From assembly GCF_001685025.1 (NCBI RefSeq), contig NZ_MAYU01000001.1:1061971-1125970 (forward strand): 64,000 nucleotides of DNA, in the 5' to 3' direction. Position 1 is the stretch's first letter. Each line of letters begins with the position of its first letter. This DNA comes from Bacillus sp. FJAT-27225 (GTDB taxonomy: Bacteria; Bacillota; Bacilli; Bacillales; Cytobacillaceae). Shown here piece by piece: positions 1 through 7,260 of the stretch. The notes under the pieces were generated by a model. The model did no database searches and was not told the origin of the DNA. It was given only the letters and a program-made list of their open reading frames with translations. A program made the position numbers and the translations under genes.

Positions 1-1038
1 GGACTTCCTTACTTTTTCCATGAATTCTGCCTGTTCCTTTAAGGCATCGTTGATGATATTTTCGCCAAACATGTTTTTCAATTCCACTGCAATTTCATGA
101 ATTCCTTGTAATTTATTAAGTTTGGCCCAATGCTCTTTAAAATCAAGCATAAAGTTAATAAAGGATAGGTATAATTTTTGATCCTGATCCCATTTCTCAC
201 TTAAATCTTCCCTACGATTAGCAGGGTTTAAAACAACTAATCTTTCCCCGTCTTTTGGAATATGAGCAATAATGTTGTCCAAAATGTGAGTAATGGATTC
301 ATTAACTGTAAGTTGCCCACTATAAACATCTCCTGCCAAAGTTGTTAAAACAATACTGATAGGAGCATTCTCACAATTATCTTTAAAATAAACATCACGG
401 TACCGTTTGATAAGCTGAACTGCCCTTTTTAAAGGAGCCTTTTTTTCTACACGTTCATCACTTGGCAGGGGTTCAATAGATGCACTTTTTTCAAAAAGAA
501 TTTTATATTGATTAGAACGGTTTATGAACCAATCAGCATATCCTTTTGGATTACTGTCCTTCCAATCCTCGGCCTTTCGGTCAGGGACTTTTAAATTGGT
601 GTCTGTTGATTGATTTAAGGGATGAGCAGGCAAAATATCCAAGTGAAATTCGTTAGCATAATTAAGCCGAATACAACGATTTTTTCTTTCAACCATTCCT
701 TCGTAGATTTTGTTTTCTTTGAGGCGTCTTTCAATGGAGTCTAATAATTTCAGTGGGTCTTTACCTTGCCAGTTCTGATTAATTTCACAAACTAAATCAA
801 GGTCATATTCCTGTTTTGTAAGTGGTTTGACGGTAGTGCCAATACGTAATGAACCTTGCGAGTATATGTCGATGTCCACTCCATTAAAGAGCGTATCATC
901 TTTAGAAAGCCATTCTCCTACACTTTTATATCTACTTTCTGCCAACTCTCGCTGTGTTTTACTTATTTGCAATTTCATACCTACACGCTGTAGCAAATCT
1001 TCAAGTTGGGAACTATTTGAAGAAAGTACTTTATCCAT
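1..1038 (-). CDS. CBASS CD-NTase (cyclic oligonucleotide synthase), 3' end beyond the window
   Basis: The minus-strand frame is open from an ATG at 1038 to the window edge, giving at least 346 residues. It follows an AGGGGAT Shine-Dalgarno. The active-site layout of the CD-NTase/SMODS nucleotidyltransferase family is clear: Gly62-Ser63 in QGSLRIGTTVKPL, the Asp79/Asp81 pair in EYDLDLVCEI, and a third acid at Asp134 in FHLDILPAHP. All three metal ligands are present, so the enzyme should be active. Family knowledge: these enzymes make cyclic di- or trinucleotides on phage infection and switch on a cell-killing effector encoded in the same operon. The effector and any Cap2/Cap3 partners would lie downstream, left of the window, and are not visible. 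Product nucleotide and CBASS type cannot be told from this. Confidence 0.85.
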   Translation of the reverse strand, partial: MDKVLSSNSSQLEDLLQRVGMKLQISKTQRELAESRYKSVGEWLSKDDTLFNGVDIDIYSQGSLRIGTTVKPLTKQEYDLDLVCEINQNWQGKDPLKLLDSIERRLKENKIYEGMVERKNRCIRLNYANEFHLDILPAHPLNQSTDTNLKVPDRKAEDWKDSNPKGYADWFINRSNQYKILFEKSASIEPLPSDERVEKKAPLKRAVQLIKRYRDVYFKDNCENAPISIVLTTLAGDVYSGQLTVNESITHILDNIIAHIPKDGERLVVLNPANRREDLSEKWDQDQKLYLSFINFMLDFKEHWAKLNKLQGIHEIAVELKNMFGENIINDALKEQAEFMEKVRKS

Positions 1039-1472
1039 AAGATCCCCTTCCAAAAAAGTGTTTGCATTCTTAGTACAAGCATATTGCAACTTGTCAAATT
1101 TTGTCAAGAAAATTTTGCAGCAGCAAAATAATTTTAAATCACAAAAGTTAGTAAGCTAACTGTTACTTAGATTACCTTCATCTCCCAACCTTTTCGTGTT
1201 GACACGCTAAATTTTCTCTGGGTCAATAAACACCTTTTGTTTTTAATCTTTTCCGCCTTTATACATCTCAGTCGGCTCAAGGGTGAGATACACGCAATCC
1301 TCTAAAGATATTCCAATTACACCCTTAAGACATATGTCTCCTGAATCTTTTCAGGAAAGTTACTTTATATCAAGAAGTTCTTTAAAAATAACTCCGAGGA
1401 TTTTACAAAAGAGGTTTCGAATGTCTCTCATAATTCGAAACACTCATGCAGATACTAAATTTGGTGATTTCA
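1039..1472. other. Divergent intergenic region, no gene seen
   Basis: 434 bp between the divergent CD-NTase gene and the unknown gene at 1473. It holds the minus-strand promoter described separately. Short plus-strand frames in the middle (around 1283-1480) have no convincing Shine-Dalgarno or protein character. No repeat or hairpin stands out. Confidence 0.5.
1070..1107 (-). promoter_or_regulatory. SigA-type promoter(s) for the CD-NTase gene
   Basis: On the minus strand two overlapping TTGACA boxes occur (1102-1107 and 1092-1097). The first has TATGCT at 1078-1083 (18-bp spacer). The second has TACTAA at 1070-1075 (16-bp spacer). Either would start transcription 30-45 bp ahead of the ATG. 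Seen by eye only. Confidence 0.5.
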
Positions 1473-2288
1473 ATGTATAGAATAACAAACCGACAACAAG
1501 TACAGCTGGATGAGTTAAAGGCTCATCACCTTTACGGATGTTCGCCTATAGACTGGTTGAAGGAAAGCGTTGAGCCTTTTCCCAAGTACAGGTTGGGTCC
1601 TGCCGAAGAAGTATGGGCAGATAAAGAAGATAGATACCAACCTTCCCACTTTTCAAAGAAGATTGGTTTTAGTAAAATCGTTACATACTACTACAAATAC
1701 CAGAGAAACAAAGGACGAACAGTAGATCAGCGTATCTACGAAAAATGGGAAGAGAGGTATCCTTTCGTCAAAAAAGTATTAGAAGGTGACCCACAAGCTT
1801 GGAGAATGGCCGTGAAGAAATATGGTCAATTTCATAGAAATCCTTCCCTTGCCAAGGCTTATAGTCTGTATGTCTACTCTAATATAGTAGAGTGTGATGT
1901 CTATCTTCATACCCTGGAAAATGTTATTCCTTATCAAATCGAAAAAGTAACTAAACGAGGAAACCTTCGGTACCACATTTTCCCAAAAATGAAAAGAATT
2001 GAATTGTATGAGATGTATGTGTATAGCTGCTTAAACAAAGTTATCATTGACTTACTTGCGGTTTTACCTTGTCATACTATTTTTATAAATGGTGTTTATG
2101 GAGATGGATATGATGTTGAACCCATTATTTCTTCTGTTATTGAGCGTAAGAAATTTCAACAATACAGATGTCCCAAGCGTACCTTACAACGCCATCGACT
2201 ATTAGTTACCTTTAAAAAACGCAGCGGTTTTTGTGTGTTAAACAGGGTTTATTCCCCACGAATCCTTTATGACAAGGAGGACTGCTAA
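1473..2288 (+). CDS. Protein of unknown function, 271 aa
   Basis: The start is placed at the ATG giving MYRITNRQQ, behind a GGTGATT Shine-Dalgarno; an ATG nine codons earlier has no ribosome site. The product is basic and rich in Tyr, Arg and Lys, with no signal peptide or membrane segment. No nuclease or nucleotide-binding motif could be recognised. The last third (roughly residues 180-265) is a compact predicted alpha/beta stretch with a hydrophobic core. The gene ends one base before the ATG of the T5orf172 protein, whose Shine-Dalgarno lies inside its last codons, so the two are translationally coupled and probably act together. A role in mobile-element defence or maintenance is only a guess from location. 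Confidence 0.7.
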   Translation: MYRITNRQQVQLDELKAHHLYGCSPIDWLKESVEPFPKYRLGPAEEVWADKEDRYQPSHFSKKIGFSKIVTYYYKYQRNKGRTVDQRIYEKWEERYPFVKKVLEGDPQAWRMAVKKYGQFHRNPSLAKAYSLYVYSNIVECDVYLHTLENVIPYQIEKVTKRGNLRYHIFPKMKRIELYEMYVYSCLNKVIIDLLAVLPCHTIFINGVYGDGYDVEPIISSVIERKKFQQYRCPKRTLQRHRLLVTFKKRSGFCVLNRVYSPRILYDKEDC

Positions 2289-2289
2289 G

Positions 2290-2742
2290 ATGGATTTTTT
2301 TACGTTTATAGGATTTATCTTTCTGTTTATTTTACTGATTGTAAAATTATATAAAGGGTCATACCTTACTAAAAATATCGAAACTGGTATAAAAGAATGG
2401 CATCATTTAAGTCCAGTAAGTCAACAGTTTGAGTCTGTAAGTTTTAATACTGGGTATGTATACTTTGTTCAAGAATCTGGTAAGAAGTTAGTTAAAATTG
2501 GGAAGGCTAAGGTTCCTGAAAAACGAATTAATAATGATTTTGGAACAATCATGCCTTATGAATTTAATACAGTTCATATAATTAAAAGTGAAAACTATCA
2601 TAAAACCGAATATCTATTTCACCAACACTTTAAAGAAAAACGCTGTTCAGGAGAGTGGTTCGAGCTAACATCTCAAGACCTAAATTGGATTAAGAACGAA
2701 AAGTACACTCCCAAGATTGAAGACTCTATTAAGGGTTATTAA
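2290..2742 (+). CDS. Membrane-anchored T5orf172 / MUG113 (GIY-YIG-like) protein, 150 aa
   Basis: An AAGGAGGA Shine-Dalgarno decides the start at 2290; a frame-extending ATG at 2269 lies inside the upstream gene. Residues 4-20 form a hydrophobic membrane segment. Residues about 55-140 resemble the T5orf172 family of the GIY-YIG superfamily: GYVYFVQ, then a lysine-rich KIGKAKVPEKRI, then a His/Glu-containing stretch (KTEYLFHQHF) and a GEWFEL end motif typical of this domain. GIY-YIG domains cut DNA or bind it next to prophage regulators; anchoring at the membrane is unusual. The gene is coupled to the unknown gene upstream and followed by a terminator. Enzymatic activity is not shown by sequence alone. 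Confidence 0.75.
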   Translation: MDFFTFIGFIFLFILLIVKLYKGSYLTKNIETGIKEWHHLSPVSQQFESVSFNTGYVYFVQESGKKLVKIGKAKVPEKRINNDFGTIMPYEFNTVHIIKSENYHKTEYLFHQHFKEKRCSGEWFELTSQDLNWIKNEKYTPKIEDSIKGY

Positions 2743-3063
2743 AAACTGACGCGTATGTTGAATAATTAGAAGCTCGCCCTAATTAAGGCGAGCCTTTTTA
2801 TTACTATCAAGCTGTGTAACAAGCCTGTTTTACTTCACCTAATTATTGGTCCTTGTTTTAATTACTAATTGAAGATAGTTGAGCTATAGTGATGTGGGAT
2901 TCTCGCACCCTTTAATTTAAGTACAATAATTCACAATCAATCTGAGCCTAGAAACAAAAACTCTCATATGTTAGTTCAAACCTAATTAATTTCAAAAAGG
3001 GCTGTTTGAACTTCACATTGTTCTTACTTATTTGGTTTGACAAGTAAAATCCGAGTAGGGACG
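2743..3063. other. Convergent intergenic region
   Basis: 321 bp between the convergent genes ending at 2742 and 3064. Apart from the terminator at 2772-2800 only AT-rich sequence is seen, with no frame, tRNA or strong hairpin. Because a LAGLIDADG gene follows, an intron remnant was considered but no conserved group I core could be recognised. Confidence 0.4.
2772..2800 (+). terminator. Rho-independent terminator after the 1473-2742 operon
   Basis: GCTCGCC (2772-2778) pairs perfectly with GGCGAGC (2787-2793) around an 8-nt loop, followed by CTTTTTATT. Confidence 0.85.
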
Positions 3064-3852
3064 TTAGCTATAATATCGAATTATATTTGATATTCTGTCA
3101 AAATCAGTTTCGTCTTTAATTCGGTCGTAAACACGTTTAATCCTTGACTGATTATATTCCATTCTTTTCCGTTTATAATCAATATATAAATCGCCACAAT
3201 TATGATATATAATTGAGGAAAGTTTCCAAACACTAAAAATCCCAATAACCCAAATTCTATAAATAGTTGTTCCTGCATCTGAAGTCTGAGTTCTTATTTC
3301 TGAATTTAGCCCCCAACTTTTAAACACGTTACATAAGGATTCAGCAAAATCCTTGCTTGCACTAGTTACATTTAAAACGGAACCTTTAGGCTTTACCCAT
3401 CCATCCCCATCTATCACTCCCCTAATAAAATGGGGAAGATATAATTCAGGAACATCAGGGAATTTAATGGACCTAGATTTATTTGGAGTCATTCCGTATG
3501 ATTTTAAGTCATTTACCATTTCTGTGCTTCCAATATTAAGACATGCACTTCTGTTCTTGTATCCATCAATAATTTTATGATTTGAACCAAGCAAATCTCT
3601 AATTTTATGCAAAATATTCGTATCCTTTTGGGCTATATCAAAAGAACGATTGCCAACTGTGTCGTGAATGCACCCATCCGTATAAATCATTGCTAAAACC
3701 CATGCCATTTCATTAGTCCAACTCTTAAAGAAATCTTTGTTTACGTTATATTGTTCATTACCATTTCTAATTTTCAAGTTGTACTTATTAGCTATTAGAC
3801 GTATTCCTCTATCAGTTAAGGAAAACAATTTTGCCATTTCTTTATAAGACAT
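3064..3852 (-). CDS. Free-standing LAGLIDADG homing endonuclease
   Basis: 262 residues with an N-terminal helix-turn-helix-like part (about 1-40) followed by two LAGLIDADG helices: AWVLAMIYTDG at 50-60 (Asp59) and FIRGVIDGDGW at 142-152 (Asp150). This is the two-motif, single-chain arrangement of monomeric homing endonucleases that cut a long asymmetric DNA site. Both catalytic acids are present. No intron or intein host could be recognised around it. It overlaps by 11 bp the end of a 41-codon ORF that has the stronger ribosome site, suggesting translational coupling; its own Shine-Dalgarno (AAGG) is weak. It may spread with or within the island. Confidence 0.85.
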   Translation of the reverse strand: MSYKEMAKLFSLTDRGIRLIANKYNLKIRNGNEQYNVNKDFFKSWTNEMAWVLAMIYTDGCIHDTVGNRSFDIAQKDTNILHKIRDLLGSNHKIIDGYKNRSACLNIGSTEMVNDLKSYGMTPNKSRSIKFPDVPELYLPHFIRGVIDGDGWVKPKGSVLNVTSASKDFAESLCNVFKSWGLNSEIRTQTSDAGTTIYRIWVIGIFSVWKLSSIIYHNCGDLYIDYKRKRMEYNQSRIKRVYDRIKDETDFDRISNIIRYYS

Positions 3853-3967
3853 TGTAAACCTTAATTAGTATTTCATCTCTTTTTTTAATCATTTCTTTAC
3901 TGAGTTTTTTCCTTCTCTCTTTTAAAGCTTTGATTTCATTAAGTACAGCTAAATCAGGTGTTGACAT
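3842..3967 (-). CDS. Small basic protein, 41 aa, coupled to the LAGLIDADG gene
   Basis: The ATG at 3967 follows an excellent GAGGAG Shine-Dalgarno. The product (starting MSTPDLAVLN) is Lys/Glu-rich, with a single predicted long helix in residues 8-35. Its stop overlaps the LAGLIDADG start by 11 bp. No family recognised. It may be a leader that feeds ribosomes into the endonuclease frame or a small accessory subunit. Confidence 0.55.
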   Translation of the reverse strand: MSTPDLAVLNEIKALKERRKKLSKEMIKKRDEILIKVYNVL

Positions 3968-4027
3968 TTTCACTCCTCACCCTCATTCTGTATTTGCACT
4001 TTATTTTACCATCCTCATTTCACTAAT

Positions 4028-4077
4028 CTGCCCCGTTTGTTCAATAAGTAATTCAACAAAAAAGGCGGTTAATCCTG
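4028..4077 (+). repeat. Island dispersed repeat, copy 1
   Basis: It begins CTGCCCCGTTTGTTCAATA and ends AAAAAAGGCGGTTAATCCTG. An inverted, closely similar copy lies at 8396-8443 and a more diverged one at 19880-19928. All three are intergenic and inside the island. Confidence 0.65.
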
Positions 4078-4277
4078 CTGGACCCAAGCAGCCGTTGTTC
4101 ATTAAAAGGAGCCTCAGATCAATACCAAAACAGTACACTGAATTAATATACATAATAGCTATTAAAAAATTGATTGAGGATGTGTCCTTAACCTTTTTTT
4201 CACTTCCTTTTCATTGAGGATATTGAGGGGCGTATCCATTTTGCGATGGAATTCTCCTATGAGGTATCTGTGAAAGT

Positions 4278-4421
4278 ATGGAGAGAAGGTTTTTTTATGA
4301 ATTCAAGGGCAGGGTAAACCGATTAGATGAAACTCATAAAGAAATCTTCCTTCAAGTTGATGAATTGTACATAAAACAAATTCCTTTCTGTGAGATTATT
4401 AGGTATGAAGTAATTGAGTAA
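4278..4421 (+). CDS. Possible small protein, 47 aa
   Basis: An open frame of 47 codons starting MERRFFYEFK, acidic toward its end. A GAGG at 4261-4264 is rather far upstream. It precedes the XRE regulator by about 100 bp on the same strand. It could also be the 3' remnant of a longer gene. No family recognised. Confidence 0.3.
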   Translation: MERRFFYEFKGRVNRLDETHKEIFLQVDELYIKQIPFCEIIRYEVIE

Positions 4422-4518
4422 TAAAGCTGGTTAAGAAGGATTTCGCCCAATCAATGGAGAAATTCACTTTAATTTCTCCTTACTGTGCATAGAATGGAGA
4501 GAACGGAGGTAAAATATT

Positions 4519-4860
4519 ATGTTGCGAAATTTGGGGCAACGGATTCGACTTTTAAGGGAACAGAAGGGGATTTCACTAAACGCATTTGCAAAGGAATTAG
4601 GGGTGTCATCAGGTTATTTGAGCCAGCTAGAGACAGGGAAAACCGATACGATACCATTGCACATTCTTGATAAACTCCAACTCGAACTAGGTATATTGCC
4701 TATCGAATCACAATCAGACGAAATCTCGCAAAGGTTCTTAAGTATTCGTTACCAATATGAAAAAATACTCAATAAAAATCCTGAGGCTGCTAATTATCTC
4801 CTAACCACTTTTGAAAATGGAATTCAATTTTTTCTAATGAATAAGAAATTAGAGCGATAA
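4519..4860 (+). CDS. XRE-family transcriptional regulator, 113 aa
   Basis: A GGAGG Shine-Dalgarno sits 8 bp before the ATG. Residues 4-58 are a classical Cro/C1 helix-turn-helix (LGQRIRLLREQKGISL, then LGVSSGYLSQLETGK), followed by a helical C-terminal half likely used for dimerisation. Such regulators control the mobile element's own genes or a toxin/defence module. No metalloprotease or toxin gene is adjacent, so the target is unknown. A terminator at 5023 closes the unit. Confidence 0.85.
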   Translation: MLRNLGQRIRLLREQKGISLNAFAKELGVSSGYLSQLETGKTDTIPLHILDKLQLELGILPIESQSDEISQRFLSIRYQYEKILNKNPEAANYLLTTFENGIQFFLMNKKLER

Positions 4861-5022
4861 GCTCTTCCTTTTGTCCAATACATAAATATATGCATTTATG
4901 CTAATACGAAACTGATTGTCCTAATTTATTGTTAAACGGATAAAACTGGATTGCTGTCGAACAAATTTATCCATGGTTTATTAGAAAAGTACAATTTGAC
5001 TTACTGTGCATTACCACTATTT

Positions 5023-5054
5023 GACCGTCATTTATTAATTGGCGGTCTTTTTTT
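5023..5054 (+). terminator. Terminator downstream of the XRE gene
   Basis: GACCGTC pairs with GGCGGTC (one G-T) around an AT-rich loop and is followed by seven T. The stretch 4861-5173 around it holds no credible gene. Confidence 0.75.
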
Positions 5055-5173
5055 GTTTGATGCTCTGGGAGGAATGGAGGAAAGAAAAAACGAAAAGAAA
5101 GCTCTTTTCGCTTTGGTGTACCAGGGTGAATGGAACTTATCGCAGGATTCATTAAGGCTAATACAACATATTT

Positions 5174-6058
5174 TTATACATCCATACTTTGCTGCTCATA
5201 GTTTGTACCTTCCTTGTTCAGTAAATCATTTCTCTGAGTTTGACCTTTTTGTTTATTATTTTTATCCTGTTCTGTCTGCTCCTTTGACTCTTTTAGATTT
5301 TCAAAATAAAACTTACATGCCTTTTTCAATATTCGCTTGAATTGTTTAGATTCCTCTCCTGTAAATGGACATTTTATAAGCCCGTCTTCATTAACTAACT
5401 CGGACCTTAATGTACCTTCATTAAAGAATTTTTGGTATAAAACAACAAAATGGTCTGACACCCCTTTCCCTTCCACATCTAACATTAAATCTTTAACAAC
5501 ATTGCCCGAATTTTCTTTGAATTGGTCAAAAGTCATACGTTTAACTCTGTCAACCCTGGCACTATTTACGTTTTTTGTCGCAGCTTTTTGGGATTCGAAT
5601 GTTTTCAATCTTTCTTCCTGAAGATTATTAACTTTCTGCCTAAGTTGGATATTGTCATCCATTATTTCGATTAATTTTTTTTCAACCAACTGCTTTTCTG
5701 CCTGTAATTCAGATAGTTTTGTTTCTAAGCTACTAATACGCTCACTCATGTACTTAACATTGTTCTCTCTAGACTCATTTCTGTTCGATAAATGAATTTC
5801 AATTTCTGGGACGACTTTGGGTCTGAGCTCCTCTATATAATCATCATACACCTCCATAACATTAGGCCATCCTGGCCGTTGTTCCTCAATAAAATCCAAT
5901 AGATCCTTCCCTGAAACCATGTATCCTTCCTTACGGTTCTCACTCCGTGTACCCTTAATTTTCCCTTGTCTTATCCATTTGGTGACCATTTGTTGAGAAT
6001 GGGTAATATTATATTCCTTCAAAATTGCAAGAACTTCATGAACATTATACTCCTTCAT
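5174..6058 (-). CDS. HTH and coiled-coil DNA-binding protein, 294 aa
   Basis: The start ATG follows AGGAGTGAGG. Residues 1-62 look like a MerR/excisionase-type winged helix (VHEVLAILKEY, then QQMVTKWIRQGKIKGTRS with a wing and VSGKDLLDFIEE). Residues about 100-170 are a long heptad-patterned coiled coil, followed by a small globular part and a Gln/Lys-rich low-complexity tail (about 255-294). The layout resembles accessory replication or segregation proteins of Gram-positive plasmids and integrative elements more than a promoter switch, but no specific family can be named. It is divergent from the integrase-like genes across a 794-bp non-coding region with a large palindrome, which would be a natural binding region. 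Confidence 0.7.
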   Translation of the reverse strand: MKEYNVHEVLAILKEYNITHSQQMVTKWIRQGKIKGTRSENRKEGYMVSGKDLLDFIEEQRPGWPNVMEVYDDYIEELRPKVVPEIEIHLSNRNESRENNVKYMSERISSLETKLSELQAEKQLVEKKLIEIMDDNIQLRQKVNNLQEERLKTFESQKAATKNVNSARVDRVKRMTFDQFKENSGNVVKDLMLDVEGKGVSDHFVVLYQKFFNEGTLRSELVNEDGLIKCPFTGEESKQFKRILKKACKFYFENLKESKEQTEQDKNNKQKGQTQRNDLLNKEGTNYEQQSMDV

Positions 6059-6852
6059 AACCTCACTCCTATAAAGTCTCTAGAGTAAATATATGAAGTT
6101 ACTAATGAGTAAGAACTAAAGTTGATTTATTTCCGATTTTACCTAATTTTTTAATTTTAATGGTTTTGAAGGTTCATAGCTTTACTTTGTATTAGTAACA
6201 TTACTTAATAAATGACCTCATTACCGAAAACCAAAATCGTAATCCTACCCAAAAGCCGAACCAAGCAATTAAGTAACAAAAATCCTTGTGGGAAAAGGGG
6301 GGAAAAGACCTTGATGTATATAGGACAAGCCGTTTAGAGAGCTTTTATAAATCGGCAAAGGGATAGTTGAGGGATCCCAAAACTATCCCTTTGCCGAAAC
6401 GAGAAAGCATCTATAAATCAAGCCTCTACCCACATGCCGAACATTATTGCATGTCCATTAAATTCATTCTCGATTTATTAGTAGAGTGATAACTTTTAAA
6501 TCATAATGTAATAAGGCTAACTTTATATCAGGAACATTATAGCTTGTCTAACATGTGTTTTTTTACGAACCCTTATAATGTTATACCAATTATGTTACAA
6601 GCGATAATATACTAAGTGCTTCGCTTCTTTTACATAAAGAAAGAAAAGAACTTGTCCAATGAGTTCATTCAAGAGGATCAACGCTTTTGTAGAAGTCTTT
6701 TAACATACGGGGGAGGATTATTTAATAAATTAAAAATTGTCCGATAGGAAAAAAATATTATTTACCATTTATTCTTAAGTACCAATTCATGTAAAATTTT
6801 TCCGAATTATTACTTTCCCTGTTAGACAAATAGTCATAAATTTAATAAAGGG
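6059..6852. other. 794-bp non-coding region, candidate regulatory or origin-like region
   Basis: No frame with a ribosome site is seen on either strand. Contents: a perfect 16-bp-arm inverted repeat (listed separately), several GTAACATTAC/ATGTTAC-like short motifs, and AT-rich runs around 6480-6850. It separates the divergent HTH/coiled-coil gene and the integrase-like gene. An origin or transfer function is speculation; no known DnaA-box cluster was recognised. Confidence 0.35.
6353..6396. repeat. Perfect inverted repeat, 16-bp arms
   Basis: CGGCAAAGGGATAGTT (6353-6368) and its exact complement AACTATCCCTTTGCCG (6381-6396) enclose 12 bp that contain GGGATCCC. No T run follows on either side, so it is not an ordinary terminator. 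It could be a cruciform, a protein-binding site or a recombination/replication site. Confidence 0.8.
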
Positions 6853-7260
6853 GTGACAAAATTGTTTGATTCGGAAGAATATGAAATACTCATGTCAGGA
6901 TTTATGGAATTTGCTACTGAAAAGGCACAGTATCAACCAAGTACACTTTCACGCTATAAAGTGATTCTCGACGCTTATTTTAACAGTAACGTAATTGATA
7001 AAGTCGAAAAAAATAACTATGGTGCAATTTTTGGTCAGAAAAGACTTTCCTTATTAAGAAGGAAATCTAATAATGTACGTCCCAGCTTGCTTCGATTTTT
7101 GTATTTTTTGTATGAGGAAAAATTTATCGAAGAACTTGACTATTTCCAGCTACAAAACAATGTTAAATCGGTTTTTGTTTCTGAAGAACAAGAGAGAGAA
7201 GATAGTGTTGAGTTTTTGACGCCTAACGAGATACGTACTTTGTTTAGTGATCAATTTTAG
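6853..7260 (+). CDS. Tyrosine-recombinase-like core-binding domain, 135 aa (first part of a split gene)
   Basis: AGGGGTGACAAAATTG suggests a TTG or similar start near 6853. Residues 1-130 have the helical SAM-like fold of integrase N-terminal DNA-binding domains (YQPSTLSRYKVILDAYF, then LLRFLYFLYEEKFIEE) and end in the linker FLTPNEIRTLFSDQF at a TAG. In integrases this linker runs directly into the catalytic domain, which here continues in the +1 frame from 7247. See the next entry for the shift. Confidence 0.65.
   Translation: MTKLFDSEEYEILMSGFMEFATEKAQYQPSTLSRYKVILDAYFNSNVIDKVEKNNYGAIFGQKRLSLLRRKSNNVRPSLLRFLYFLYEEKFIEELDYFQLQNNVKSVFVSEEQEREDSVEFLTPNEIRTLFSDQF

Noticed and set aside
827-1159. 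Plus-strand open frame antisense to the CD-NTase gene
   Set aside because: It is opposite a gene with clear catalytic motifs and a promoter; composition is that of a shadow frame.
2743-3063. Group I intron hosting the LAGLIDADG gene
   Set aside because: No conserved core elements or interrupted host gene could be recognised around 2743-3970.
4951-5340. Plus-strand open frame of about 129 codons over the end of the HTH/coiled-coil gene
   Set aside because: It overlaps the better supported minus-strand gene, has no ribosome site at its start, contains a terminator hairpin and shows no family character.
6353-6396. Rho-independent terminator
   Set aside because: No T run follows the stem on either strand.
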